Source of the DNA: Lonicera japonica
Taxonomy: Eukaryota > Streptophyta > Magnoliopsida > Dipsacales > Caprifoliaceae
Assembly (NCBI GenBank): GCA_021464415.1
Contig: CM038466.1
Location: 36,114,833-36,178,832, forward strand
DNA: 64,000 nt
Direction: 5' to 3'
The position numbers and the translations under genes are program-made. Positions 10,804 through 22,077 of this stretch are shown here, piece by piece. Numbering within the stretch: the first letter of the stretch is position 1; each line of letters starts with the position of its first letter. The notes beneath the pieces were generated by a model, which ran no database searches, was not told the origin of the DNA, and was given only the letters and a program-made list of their open reading frames with translations.

Positions 10804-11050
10804 TGATACTCAAGTAGTTGAACATTTGGTTGCTTGGGTCGGAGGCCACGTCGAATTATAAGTGGTGGAGATAAATGACTAGTGTCAATGATATTAGCTA
10901 AAAAAAGTGATGTATCTATGAAGGATGAGGGGTCATGTGTTAATAGGTGAGGTATCATTAATGGTGGTAATGTACAAAGAGGTTAGAAGTTTATTAACTC
11001 TAGGGCATTTGGTTAAGATGAATTAGTTAAATAACTGGCTTGTTAGGCAT
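10804..11050 (-). pseudogene. Copia linker region between integrase and RT (copy A)
   Basis: The minus strand translates to pieces such as SPPLIIRRGLRPKQPNVQLLEY, typical of the low-complexity linker between the integrase and RT domains of Copia polyproteins. It lies immediately left of the 178-bp array. The matching segment in B is 30,013-30,255. Confidence 0.5.
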
Positions 11051-11700
11051 ATGGAATTTTGAAATCTTAAAGTGATTATCATTCAAAATTGACCCTTTTA
11101 AAAGGATAATACTGCGAAAAAATTACTTTTAGGGCATAAGGATCTACAACGAAAGTGTAGACCAATAAATGAGCGAAAACGACAAGATGGACAAAAAACA
11201 TGTGTTCAACCCATCATATACATTCAGAATTCGAATTTCGAAATCTTAAAGTGATTGTCATTCAAAATGAGAAGTGTAGACCAATAAATGGGCGAAAACA
11301 ACAAGATGGACAAAAAGCACATCTTTTACACATCATATACGTTCTGAATTCGAATTTCAAAATTTTAGAGTGATTGTCATTCAAAATTGATCCTTTTAAA
11401 GGGAGAAAGCTACGAAAAAAATGCTTTTAGGGCGTAAGGATGTACATTGAAAGTGTAAACCGATAAATGGGCGAAAACGACATGATGAAAAAAAGCTCAT
11501 GTTTAACCCATCATATATGTTTTGAATTCAAATTTCTAAATCTTAGAGTTATTGTCATTTAAAATGGACCTTTTTGAAAAGGTAATGCCGCGAAAAAAAT
11601 ACCTTAAGGGTGTAAGGATCTACAACGGAAGTCTAGACCGATAAATGGGCGAAAACGACAAGATGGACAAAAGAAAAGTGTTTAACCCATCATAAATGAT
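11050..11700. repeat. About 178-bp tandem repeat array (copy A)
   Basis: Four units recognised by repeated landmarks: 'gaccgataaatgggcgaaaacg' variants near 11161, 11280, 11460 and 11638 (spacing about 119, 180, 178), and 'aacccatcatata' variants near 11211, 11329, 11508 and 11688. The second unit is shortened by about 60 bp. The array sits between the integrase and linker parts of the Copia element. The same array with four near full-length units is in copy B (30,260-30,965). Confidence 0.85.
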
Positions 11701-12230
11701 GGTTAGAGGACAGCATAGGCAAAATAGGGCCAATGAGGTGGTTAATTTGATTTTAGTGTGTTGAGTAAGGTGGGAAAAAGGAAAGGGGTATTCATGAAAA
11801 ACCACATCACAGCTGGAAAAAATTTGGTGAGTTTTTAAATCCTAGGCAATAAGTTTTTTACTTTAGAGATAATCTACAATATGCATTTTCAAGCACGAGG
11901 ATCAAGTTTATGTGTGCTTGGGGTTTGTGTGGCATAGCAAAGGCAGCCAAAGACACACATGTGTGTATATGATGGTGGTTGATTGTAGAGGACTTTATAA
12001 GTTGATTTTTTTAGAGTACTAATGTAAGCAGCCGGTTAATTAGGTAGGTGGCTGTGAGCACACTTTCTCCCCAAAATTTAGGTGGGAGAGAGGCTTGAAA
12101 TTGTAATGCTCCGAAAACATTTAAGAGGTGGCAATGTTTGTACACCACAATCAAATCACCATCTTCGTTTTTAGGTCTTGTAAAAAATAAAAGGTGGGAA
12201 AAATACGATGAGACAATTGAGACCATAAGT
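11700..12230 (-). pseudogene. Copia integrase C-terminal region (copy A)
   Basis: The minus-strand frame at 12226-12011 contains ALQFQASLPPKFWGESVLTATYLINRL, the conserved end of the Copia integrase core/C-terminal region (FWGE, TATYLINR). Downstream fragments in shifted frames (for example LKTHQIFSSCDVVFHEYPFPFS at about 11,830-11,770) continue the same polyprotein. About 620 bp of integrase present in copy B (31,395-32,000) is deleted here near 12,135. Confidence 0.75.
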
Positions 12231-12801
12231 AATTTTGCTTATGGGCATCAAATTAACCCGAAAGCCAAGAACACAAATAACATCACTTAAATGTAAATTA
12301 GGAGTGAGTTTGATTTGTTTAATATAAGATATATGGGCTTATGTTCCATTGTGTTATTAATGGATGAATTTGAAAGTGGCATTTCTTGTGAAATTAAATT
12401 GGAATAGGAAGATATATGATAGTTGCACCGCTATCTATGATCCACAAATTAGGTTGGCTCGTGGCAAATGAGTAGCATTTAGGTTCAAATGTACCTGTTA
12501 CATTAGCAAAGAATTGATTTTTACCATCACCTCAAAGGACAACTTTAATTTAGTGGATCTCGTTTGTTGTGAACAACTCCTCAATGTTTTTATAATGCAC
12601 TATTCTTGCTTCTTCTTTGTTAACATTATTGACTATGGATCGCTTATTTTTATAAGCTGGCTTAACTGTTTTTCCATGAAATTTGTGTCCAGGTGGAAAC
12701 CCAATGAGAAAGAAATAGTGATCTATAGTATGATTATTACCATTATAATGAGAAAAATGAAGTTATTTGCCTCCATCATTATGTACCTTGTGAAACTTGC
12801 T

Positions 12802-13420
12802 TTACACAGGTTTCAAAACGTTCATAGCATGTAGGGAATTAACCTTACCACCTTCAACCACTTCTCTTTGTTTTTCTTCTTGCAAAAGCATTGAATAAAC
12901 TTTACAAACAGTTGGTAAAGGATGCATTAATAGGATCTGCCCACGGATTGCGGAATATGATTCATTCGATCCCATTAGGAATTCAATTAGTTGTTCTTGT
13001 TGTTCCTTACTACGTATCTCCTTAAAGCCTCCACATGTACATGAGGGCATGCTATTATATGATGACAATTCATCCCAGACGGCTTTGAGTTTAGTGTAGT
13101 AGGCTAATATGGATTGTTGTTGTTACCAATTTTGGACAATTTCAGCTGGTGTATTTGTGTAAATCACATTATCAGCTAAGCTAGGACTGATGGAATTGAG
13201 GATCCATATCGTTGCATCTCTTCCAAAGATAGTGTTTGCCGTCCGTTAACAGTGGCTCTTTGATTAACCCATTAATGAAGCCAAGTTTGTTTTTTCGCAC
13301 TAGGATTAATTTTCATTGCACGACTCCAAGTCCCATAGTTGTCGCCATTTAATGGCTTTGAACAATGATTAAACCAGGATGATTCGAGTGATGAATGAAG
13401 AGAAGGTCGGCAGTATCCAT
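12802..13420 (-). pseudogene. Copia gag remnant (first element, copy A)
   Basis: Probably starts at the ATG at 13420, just inside the primer site. The best preserved part (13068-12802) reads MSSYNSMPSCTCGGF, KEQQEQLIEFLMGSNESY and ILLMHPLPTVCKVYSMLLQEEKQREV, which is a characteristic plant Copia gag (UBN2/gag_2) pattern. Upstream codons are interrupted by stops. Copy B (33304-32621) keeps about 70 bp more in the middle. Confidence 0.8.
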
Positions 13421-13485
13421 TCCCTCTGTTGTATTTGATTTGTCACCCGTGATGGTTGGCAAAAGCTATCAGGCACCAAGAAAAT

Positions 13486-13497
13486 GCTTTTATACCA
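13486..13497 (-). other. Primer-binding site of first Copia element (copy A)
   Basis: TGGTATAAAAGC directly after the 5' LTR end; two changes from the usual initiator-Met site. The same site is present in B at 33370-33381. Confidence 0.7.
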
Positions 13498-13741
13498 TGA
13501 GAAAAATAAAGAGATTTAGTGAAGAAAAAAGTCTTATAATATATTAACTATGATTCTATACAGGCATATATAGTGTGTGGCAAGGCTTTACAAGGAAAAT
13601 AGTTTAGATCTTATAATCATAATATACAAATGGAAGCTAAATCATAATCTATTTATCCTACAATCATGGTATACAAAAAGAAAACATATTATATAAATAT
13701 GTCTGAACAAATATGGTAAGTAGAATTATAATATTTTAATA
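13498..13741 (-). repeat. Copia 5' LTR, copy A (244 bp)
   Basis: Partner of 6382-6624. The outer terminus has mutated (TATTAAAATATT instead of TGTTGAAATATT). Flanked by the TCCTA target duplication at 13742-13746. Confidence 0.85.
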
Positions 13742-15060
13742 TCCTACAACAAGTTAAGTGGTTTCTTTAAACGAAGTTAAGTTTAAGGAGAAGTTTTAAG
13801 TAACAGAACAAAAGAATTAACTCATAAATCAAATTAATCAATAGCTCCAATGATCAATAAATACACATAGGGGGAAGGACCAAGGAGCTATATGAAAATA
13901 TAAAGAGTGCGGGGATAATAACACAAATCAAATAAGTGACTATAATGATTAATTTAAAATCACAAAATAAAATAGAGTTATAATGAAAATTAATGAGATA
14001 AATATGGACTGAGGATAACTTATTAAGACTTTTTAAAATTACAAATACAAAATATTATTGATCTTGAATACAAGAAAATGAAACTCTATAGTAGAGAGTT
14101 TTTCTTCTATAGTGGGTGTGAGACCTCCTTGATACCTTCAGTCTTCTTCGTTTACAATGGAATTTTGAAGTCAAACTGTAAAATCACACGGGGCTTTACT
14201 GTGTAACTTTTGACTAATTGTGAATAGTAAAAATTTATTTACTGTAATTGAATAGTAACTCGTCGTGAATAGTAAAAGTACTTTTACTGTTTGAATTGTG
14301 ATGTTGGATACTATTCACGCACGTTTTACTATTTATAATTCTATTTATGAATATTAATTTTTACTTTTTATTATTCAAAATTGTCATCTTGTTAATTATT
14401 GTCTGTGCTTTCAGTGGAGCACTACAACTTGACTAGTTATCTTTCATCCATATGCCTAATTTATAGCATCAGTTTTTCTTGGACAAATTATTACCCAAGT
14501 AGTGACTGAAAACACGTCATTTAAGTAAATGGATCTTGACCGTCTTGAAGCAGTTCACTATTATAAGGATATTTGCTGATCACCAATCTTTATCCTGTTG
14601 ATTGTGGTGATAACGAAGATTATTCTATTTTATCTTCTTCATCATCATATACTTCAGTTATTCTTTCATTTAATGCTTTTACAAGCATTTGCAATTCTTA
14701 GCTTGAACATTTCTTGATACTTTTGATATCAAGAGACATTGTATGACTTGATCTTGACTTTCTTGATCCTTTGGCTTTACTTTTAAGCTCTGGGGCCTTA
14801 ACCATTGTCGTAGTGACTTTGCTGGTCATAGGAGCTTGGGCAAGAAATAAGGACATGTGGAATTCCTTTTGTATTTGCTCAACGATCTTTTCAGTTTTAA
14901 AATTATCATACCATTTGTCGAAGTATTGCTAAGTGACTACATCAGCTAGGTTAATCAAAGTAACTAAAGTGATCTGGTATTGGTTTTAATTTGGATTGAC
15001 TCGGTTGATATTATAATATCCTTGTTGCATTAATTATTTTAATATGTTGTTTCAAACTTC
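13742..15060 (-). pseudogene. Endogenous pararetrovirus relic: leader, intergenic region and preceding coding end (minus orientation, copy A)
   Basis: On the minus strand, about 15,050-14,560 holds a frame with the pieces YFDKWYDNF, MSLDIKSIKK and VISKYPYNSELLQ, interrupted by several stops. It is followed by AT-rich DNA with 'gaatagtaaaa' motifs (14,340-14,170), then leader-like DNA up to the Copia insertion. The same modules occur on the plus strand at about 17,690-18,790. This is probably the 3' end of a pararetroviral coding region followed by promoter and leader; the interrupted leader resumes at 6376 beyond the Copia element. Which viral protein the coding remnant represents is not clear to me. 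Confidence 0.5.
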
Positions 15061-15119
15061 TTCTTTTAATTTAGATCAATTAAAAAAAACTACTTAACTT
15101 ATTATAAAACACGTGTAAG

Positions 15120-15520
15120 AAAACCAAAGCTAGGGTAAGACCCAAATAGGAGGCAGTATAAGGCAAGAGTTTAGACACTAAAGTATGAATCTACATAAGT
15201 CAAAAGAGTATGTATTAATCTAACATATGAGAAGAGCTAAGAAGAATTAGAATAAGTAAAGTAAAATGACTTGGCAATTTAGATCAAGTTCATCAGTTAG
15301 CTCAAAGACAACTTTATCCTCCATTTTAAATGACCTTAAGCTAACCGATAAATTTGATCTAAATAGCCGACTCATTTTACTCTGATTATTTTAATTCTTC
15401 TTAACTATTTTCGTCTTTTCTATTAACACATACCATCTTGCCTTAAGTAGACTCATACCTTAGTGTCTAAACTCTCGCCTTACAATCTCTTACCATACCT
15501 TTGGTTATCTTATACAAGTA
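15120..15520. repeat. Inverted repeat, arms about 170 bp (copy A)
   Basis: The left arm (about 15,120-15,300) and the right arm (about 15,350-15,520) are reverse complements with few mismatches: for example 'gagtttagacactaaag' near 15,168 against 'ttagtgtctaaactct' near 15,460, and 'tttagatcaa' against 'ttgatctaaat' around the short loop. The arms resemble the pararetroviral leader at 6170-6370. The same structure is in copy B at about 34,940-35,350. Confidence 0.7.
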
Positions 15521-15611
15521 TTCTACAGCAAGTTAAGTGGTTTTTTCAAACATAGTTTAACGAAAATAAAAAGTTTGAAAAAACATATTGAAAGAATTGA
15601 TGCAACAAGGA

Positions 15612-15711
15612 CATTCTAATGTCAACCGCGTCAATCTAAATTAAACTAATACCAGGTCACAAAGACATTCTAATTTCAACCAAGTCAATCTAAATTAAAC
15701 TAATATCAGAT
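15612..15711. repeat. Direct repeat, two units of about 50 bp (copy A)
   Basis: Two successive copies of 'gacattctaatNtcaacc..gtcaatctaaattaaactaatatcag'-type sequence. Also present in copy B near 35,450-35,548. Confidence 0.65.
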
Positions 15712-16066
15712 CGGAATGATGAAACAAGGATAATTTATCATTCCCTTTACATTAAGAAAATTATTCCTATGTCCCAATAGGATTCTAATCCTTTTGAATT
15801 GTAGAACCTCCCGGGGGCATGATAGTCACTTTAGTTACTAACTATGATTATATGGAATCATGGATGAAGATATTTTATTTATCAAAATTAAACTCAGCCA
15901 TTCATGATTCCTATAATTCGACTATAAATTTAAAAGTAAAATCCATAAATGGCTCCTCTAATGGTAGGATTAACAAGGTCTAGTCATGTCTTTACTACCA
16001 AATTCTCTCCAAGCCTAAGTCACCCATTTTGGCATGACCAAATTCAAACCCGTTATTGAAAGTATC

Positions 16067-17550
16067 TATGAGCACCCCATTTTGCGACCATCAAAAGAAT
16101 CCATTTTGCCGAAAATGCACCATCATTCGCCTCGAGTCCTAAACTCACCAGACGTTTAAAAAGCCCCAAAAGACTCATTCATGCATCGAGGAAGTCTATT
16201 AGGAAAATCGAGGTCACATACATCCCTAATTTAGTTTCCAGGAAGATGGGAACATAACCAGCAAAAGCAAATAGAGGCCTTTCGGGGACCCAATTAATCC
16301 CGTGTTGCGATCCTCGAAAGGGTCCACGATATTCCAACATTCTACACAAGTCTACGGCCATATTAAGTCAAATTGGGACCAAATCAGATGCAAAATTGCA
16401 TTTTTCGACGCACTAAAAGCCTAGTTACAAGCTCCAGGCAAACCAACCAATCAGAGGTTTTTGCTTGGCAAAGAGCTTGTCGTACAACAAGTCGTACTTT
16501 TCGCACAAGTGACATTTACCACACAATAAATCATCCTTGTTACAACCTCTTTCTTGCTCTTCAAGGACTGTACAGCTATATATAGACCCTTCCCCTCCAC
16601 TGGTATTTTTTAAAAGAATTACTAGGATTTTGTCGTACACACCAGAAGACCCATATTCCAGCGCACCTAGGAAGCTCATGTATAATTTTCTCTCTTCATT
16701 TTTCATTTATGTATCAGTCTTTATTTATAATTCAGATTCTTGCCTACATAATTACTATCACTGGACAACTTTCCAAAACCAAAGGTGTATTGCAAACCTT
16801 AATCCCTTTCTACAACAATAGATATTATATACTTCTTTAAAATCTCGGATTAAAGGTATCGTTTTACGAAGAAATCAATAATCATTATATATTCGATCTA
16901 ACGCATAGACTATGACGAATACTCGATAATAAGAGCACACTAGTGCCATTGATACTCGATTTAATCAATAAACTATGGTGTACAGTTGGTCAACTCGCCT
17001 CATACTACATCGAATATAAGATTCACATTGAATCAGTTTCCGAAAAGTCCAAAGCTTTACAAAATCACTTGTTTCGTCGCACCTACTATTATCAAAATAT
17101 TTTTTTTTAAATCGCGAAACTGATTTCCAACATCCTGGGCGAACTAAGAAACACATGGCTTTCACCCCATTCCCAAAATCCTATTTTTTAAAGCAAGCAC
17201 GGAAAACTGTAAAGTAATAACAATAATACACAATAGTTGAATTATAAATACGCACATATTCTACTTAAGAGACCGAAAGAGCAATTAGGAGCCTAACACG
17301 TTCCGAATTAGTAACTTAATCCTCGAACCTTCCGAATCAACTGGTTTCATATACATTGTGTATATAAGGATATTTAATTCATAAATATGTGTCTTTTACA
17401 CGAACTTTTTATTTGTTTAGTAAAACAAACCGACGACTATAATTCCTTTCAAAAACGATTTTCAAAACAAAACCCTTTCTTCTTTCCAAAAAGGAAATCG
17501 CCAATGGAATCGTTGCCCCATTTCAGGAGTCGAGAACATGGGTTCTCACA
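16067..17550 (-). mobile_element. Solo Gypsy-type LTR (1484 bp), copy A
   Basis: On the minus strand it starts TGTGAGAACCCATG at 17550 and ends GGGGTGCTCATA at 16067. An exact 5-bp target duplication GTATC flanks it (16062-16066 and 17551-17555). There is no internal region or second LTR, so it is a solo LTR left by recombination. Both ends match the family of the LTR at 28377-30012 (TGTGAGAACCCAC to GGGGTGTTCATA). The open frames inside (around 16,180-16,820 and 16,965-17,165) are identical or nearly so in both duplication copies only because the DNA is; I see no protein domain in them. It interrupts a pararetrovirus-relic cluster. Confidence 0.8.
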
Positions 17551-17555
17551 GTATC

Positions 17556-18790
17556 CCTATACTCTTATAATTCATAAGTAAATATAGGGTCCCATAGATA
17601 CTCAAATGGCAGTACCACATGACCTCCCTAGTAATCTTAATAACTATACAGTCATCGTTAATTAACTATTCCCAAGATGTTGTCACACAATTCAACCCAG
17701 TTGATGTAGTCATGCGACAATACTTCGTCAAATTGTGGGATGATTTTAAAACTGAAAGAATCATTGAACAAGTCTAGAAGGAATTCCTTATTTCTTGCCC
17801 AAGGTCATATGACTAGCAAAGTCACTCCGCCGATAGTTAAGGCCCTAGATCTTAAAAGTAAAGCCAAATGATCAAGCAGTAAATCAAGCAAGTCAAGATC
17901 AAGTCCTACAACGTCTATTGATATCAAAAGTATCAATAAATGTCCAAGCATATAATTGCAAATGCTTGTAAAGCATTAAATGAAAGAATAACTGAATTAT
18001 ATGATGACGAAGATAAAGAAAAATCATCTCTGTCATCACCATGGTCATTAGGACAATGATCGGTCACCAATAAATATCCTTATAATAATGAACTGTTTCA
18101 AGATGGTTAAGACCCATTTGCTTAAATGAGGTGTTTTCAGTCACACTACTTAGATAATAATTTATCCAAGACAAGCTAACACTATAAATTACGCATGCGG
18201 GCGAATGACAGCTAGTCAAGTAATAGTGCTCCACCAAACGCACATATAATAATTAACAAGATGACAATTTTGAATAGTAAAATTTACCAATAGGTTAAAG
18301 TATTCAAAAAGAAAAAGTATTTTTAATATTCGCAACAAGTCACTATTCATCATAGTAAAAGAACTTTTACCATTCACAATAAGTCAAAAGTTACACAGTA
18401 AAGTCCCACATGATTCTATAGTTCAACCTCAAAATTCAGCTATAAAATAAGAAAAAGATTGAAAGTATCAAGGAGGTCTCACCTCCACTATAGAAGAAAA
18501 ACTCTTTACTTTAGAGTTTCATTTTCTTGTATTAAAAATCAGTAATATTATGTGTTTGTAATTTTAAGAAACCTTAAGAAGTCATGCTTCAAGCATTCAG
18601 TCCAGCTTTATCTCGATAATTTTTATTAGAAGTAAAACTCTATTTTATTTTGTAATTTTAAATTAATCCTTCTAATCATTATTTACTAGTCACTTATTTG
18701 ATTTGTGTTATATATTATCCAGGCACTCTTTACATTTTGATATAGATTCTTGGTCCTTTCCCCTTGTGGTGTGTCTATATATATAGATAT
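17556..18790 (+). pseudogene. Endogenous pararetrovirus relic, coding end and intergenic region (plus orientation, copy A)
   Basis: Inverted relative to 15,060-13,850. Around 17,690-18,130 a stop-interrupted frame has VVMRQYFVKLWDDF-type pieces like those on the minus strand at 15,000. It is followed by 'gaatagtaaaa' motifs, a TATA box at 18441-18448 and leader-like sequence. In copy B an 868-bp deletion removed most of the coding part (A 17234-18101). Confidence 0.5.
18441..18448 (+). promoter_or_regulatory. TATA box in pararetroviral intergenic region (copy A)
   Basis: TATAAAAT about 60 bp upstream of a CT-rich segment, in the same relative place as 2758-2765. Copy B has the equivalent near 37,422. 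Confidence 0.4.
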
Positions 18791-20920
18791 GTTTGAAAGC
18801 TAATTGTTAAGATCTATAAAACAAAATTATAATTCACATAAAATTAATAAGCTTATCTCATCGGGGCACGTGTTGAACACGTTGACCTAAGTAAAAAATC
18901 TCGCATGCACCAGAGTGCTTTTGTCAGGTTGTCACCACCCCTATGATTCAACAGCAATTCCTTCAAAATTAGCATTGTTTGGAGGGGTTTTAGAACCACA
19001 AACTTTAGCCCACTAATATCAAGGATGAAGAAAGAAGACGAGAAGGAAGGAGATGGTTGTTTTCTCTAGGAATCATGTATACATTGTTGTGGGAATATGA
19101 TACTCACATTCCCACAACAGCATTCTCAAAACTCGGAGTCATCTTCACCTCTACGCATGTTTCTCATCGGCATACTGACCGAATAAAATTATTTTCAAAA
19201 TTGATAAACGTAAAAGAGTTTTAAAAATAATTAAATTTTAAGATAAATAAACAATGGACTTTCTAGGATTTTAAAATAATAAAAGAATTTATAAAAATTT
19301 ATTTGATTTTCAAAGAAATCGGTCCCAAGTCAAAAATCCTTTAATATAACAAAATTTTGTTTTGATGGACTAGAACTCATAACCTTGTAGATAGGAAAAT
19401 CAAAATTTTATACCGTGCCTCTTGAATTAATATAAAAATATTTCATTCACACTAGCATATATCCAACAACTTTCACATTTACTTTGTCTCACTAGTCCAG
19501 ATTTGAAATTTAAAATTTGCCCAAGATCTATGCAAATATTAGAACGCAAGAGTGAAGTTTTGCAATTTTGGTTAAAATGCATTTACACGTAAGATTTGGA
19601 CAGAAATATAACCAGAAAGCATGAATTTAAAAGAATCATCAAGAAAGACAGCAACAAAATCTTTACATTATATTTCCAAGGTCCAGATTTGGAATTTAAA
19701 ATTTACTCAATGTGAAAAAAAGAAATCAATATTTTGATTAATTTTTTATAGATATAGTCTAAACCCTGTCTATTATACAGATCATCTATACCAAGCTTCA
19801 TAAACAAATTCCATTCAATTTTTCCTCTAGTTTACTTTCTTTTTTCTTCCTTTTCCTTAAAAAGAGAATTCTCTCTTTCGAGTGAAGCTATATACATATA
19901 ATATATCCCTGGAAAGATTTAAGGGGACCCAGGTAGACTGCAACCCATCGTTCTAGACACTCAATAACAGTAATAGTGGTATATGGCCCAATACGGCACA
20001 AACCCAACCCTCAATGAGAAAAAATAAATTAAAACAAGAGGCGCCTTTGAAAATAAATAAACTCATACAATTAAGTAACAAACACGCCATTATTTTAATG
20101 TAAATTTCTTATGATTGGAATGGAAAAGGAAAAAAATTTCTCGTCTAAAAAAAAATTAACAAAGTTTTTTTTTAAAACCCGCCCACTCCAAAATAAAATC
20201 TTAAATCCGCTCTTGAATATCATCTATATATACGTGTTAACGAGCTAGAGTAAAACAACTTGATGGGTCATATTCAACTGAGTCAACATGATATGGGATG
20301 TCATTAAAAAAAGAAATCTCAGAGCTATCGGGGAAAAGAATAATTGTTTAGTGTTTTGAATCACTACTTTTCCTTTTTCTTTTTCTCCAAAGACACGTAA
20401 AGCTATATTACTCTAAAAGTATCTACTATACGCGTGATATAAGTAGGATAAGTGGGCTATATTTATCTTACAGGCACACGTAATAAATAATATAGGTATA
20501 ATAAAACAATATTTTATACTACAAATATATGATAAAGTTGAGTGCGGTTAAGTTTCTTATCATAGCATGTGAGCGCTCTCTCTCCTCTTTTATTATATCT
20601 ATATGTTATATATCCTCCTCTATTCTTTCTCTCTACACATTCTGTTTTAAAATACTATATATATTTATTTTATCTTTATATTTTATCATATCATTATTTT
20701 TCAACATCCAAGTAGGATAAATTTATCTTACTTACCAAGCTATTAAGTCTGCCATTTGGTCACTAACAATAGACGAAGCATGATAATAATTGATGCTATG
20801 CGCCAAACGATTATAATAACGGAGAGCGAAAATAAAACAAATTTGGACATCAAAATCAAAAGCATTAGTCTATCAAACAATGGGTTATTTCATTTTTATT
20901 TTTCAAGAAAAGCTAACACT
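18790..20920. other. Non-coding AT-rich segment with a perfect hairpin (copy A)
   Basis: No coding region is recognised. At 19085-19119 TGTTGTGGGAAT pairs perfectly with ATTCCCACAACA across an 11-base loop, and this is unchanged in copy B (38068-38102). From about 20,050 rightward the two copies differ more than in the part to the left. Confidence 0.5.
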
Positions 20921-20929
20921 CAATCATTT

Positions 20930-21690
20930 GTGAAGAATAAAAATATCCGAAAGAAACTAACCAGTAACCAGCACTCGTGTTACAATAGTAAATCTGCCGA
21001 CAGATGAAACAAACACAGTTTCAAGACAATTTACTATTCATCAACAGTAAAAGAATAAGTTACTATTCATGAAAAGTAAAAGGTCTTGAACCGAAAAATG
21101 TTTGTTATCCCCTAGAAAAAATAAATAGATAGTTAGTATAGGAGATCCAATTTTCGAAGAATGAAAATTGGATTTCCTCTTGTAAACAAATTCACTATTT
21201 TGTATCTAGATTATCAATATCTTATGCATTGAGTTATTCAACATTGTATTTCTACAAATTATGTAAGTTTCATATTAACTGAAAAACAAAATAACTTAAA
21301 ATAATTAATATAAAACTTACTGAAATCCAGTGTTGAATGAATGCTTCAATGAACTGAATGTATGAGAGCGTTGATAATTTGTATACAAAAAAGTGAATTT
21401 TTTTACAAAAGGAAAGAAGATTTTCTTTCTCCTAAAATCAGACCTCCTTTAGTGACTTGTCTTCTCCTTTTTTTTTATAGAGGTGGAGAAGCATATGCTG
21501 TTTAATCACGCGTCATTGGATACCAATTATAAATAGTAAAAAAATATATTTTTACTGTTTATAAATAGTATTTTATCTCAACTTTTTACTGTAGATATCT
21601 TTTTAACTTTTGATAAATAGTAACTTTTTGTCTTTGAAATTCCGTTTTTATTTACTTTTCGGTGAATTTACTATTGGAGCACGGGAGTTT
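20930..21690. repeat. Inverted pair of pararetroviral-type intergenic regions (copy A)
   Basis: The left arm (about 20,960-21,270) and right arm (about 21,290-21,690) are diverged inverted copies around a short centre. 'Tactattcat..agtaaaag' motifs lie on the left, and their reverse complements plus a minus-strand TATA-like box (21472-21479) on the right. The architecture is the same as at 2657-3390 but from another sequence family. Copy B has it at about 39,880-40,640. Confidence 0.55.
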
Positions 21691-22077
21691 GTTACCGTTT
21701 GTTTCTTTCGAAAAATTTTATTCTCTGCAAAAAGGTAGTTGCATTTGGTAAATCTGAACAAATTTCATCAAGTATTCTAACCATCAATAGTAGTTTAGGG
21801 GTGGAATCAGTCGGCATACCAATACCAATACCAATAATTTCTAGGTATACTTTTAAATTTTTGGTGGTGTTTGACTTTCTAATTTTCTAGACAATTATGT
21901 AATTCCATTGTAATTGCATAAAAAAAAAAAGAACTTATATTCTTAACCTTACCTTAAAAAAAAATAAGTTCATGTGAAAATTGCTCAAATGCAAAAAGGT
22001 TGAATTAAAAAGTGCGCAATCAAAAAACAAATGTGCAGAAATGTCTAAAGTACAATATTTCATCTTAAAAAAAATAA

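Larger units (their letters stand above)
6382..13741 (-). mobile_element. Copia LTR retrotransposon (copy A), with nested insertions
   Basis: LTRs at 6382-6624 (3') and 13498-13741 (5') flank the element, with an exact 5-bp target duplication TCCTA at 6377-6381 and 13742-13746. The primer site next to the 5' LTR (13486-13497; minus TGGTATAAAAGC) resembles the initiator-Met tRNA primer site TGGTATCAGAGC with two changes. A purine tract GAGGGAGAG precedes the 3' LTR. Inside are a gag remnant (13420-12802), an integrase end (about 12226-12011) and the very end of RNase H (about 6740-6640). RT is gone, replaced by a truncated second Copia element. The element entered the leader region of the minus-strand pararetrovirus relic, whose sequence resumes on both sides. 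Confidence 0.85.

Noticed and set aside
11050..11700. CRISPR-like array
   Set aside because: Units are contiguous 178-bp tandem repeats without spacers, in a plant nuclear context.
16179..17165. Set of 60-94-codon open frames with near-identical partners at 36,017-37,011
   Set aside because: They lie inside a solo Gypsy-type LTR on both strands; similarity comes from the segmental duplication, not from protein conservation.
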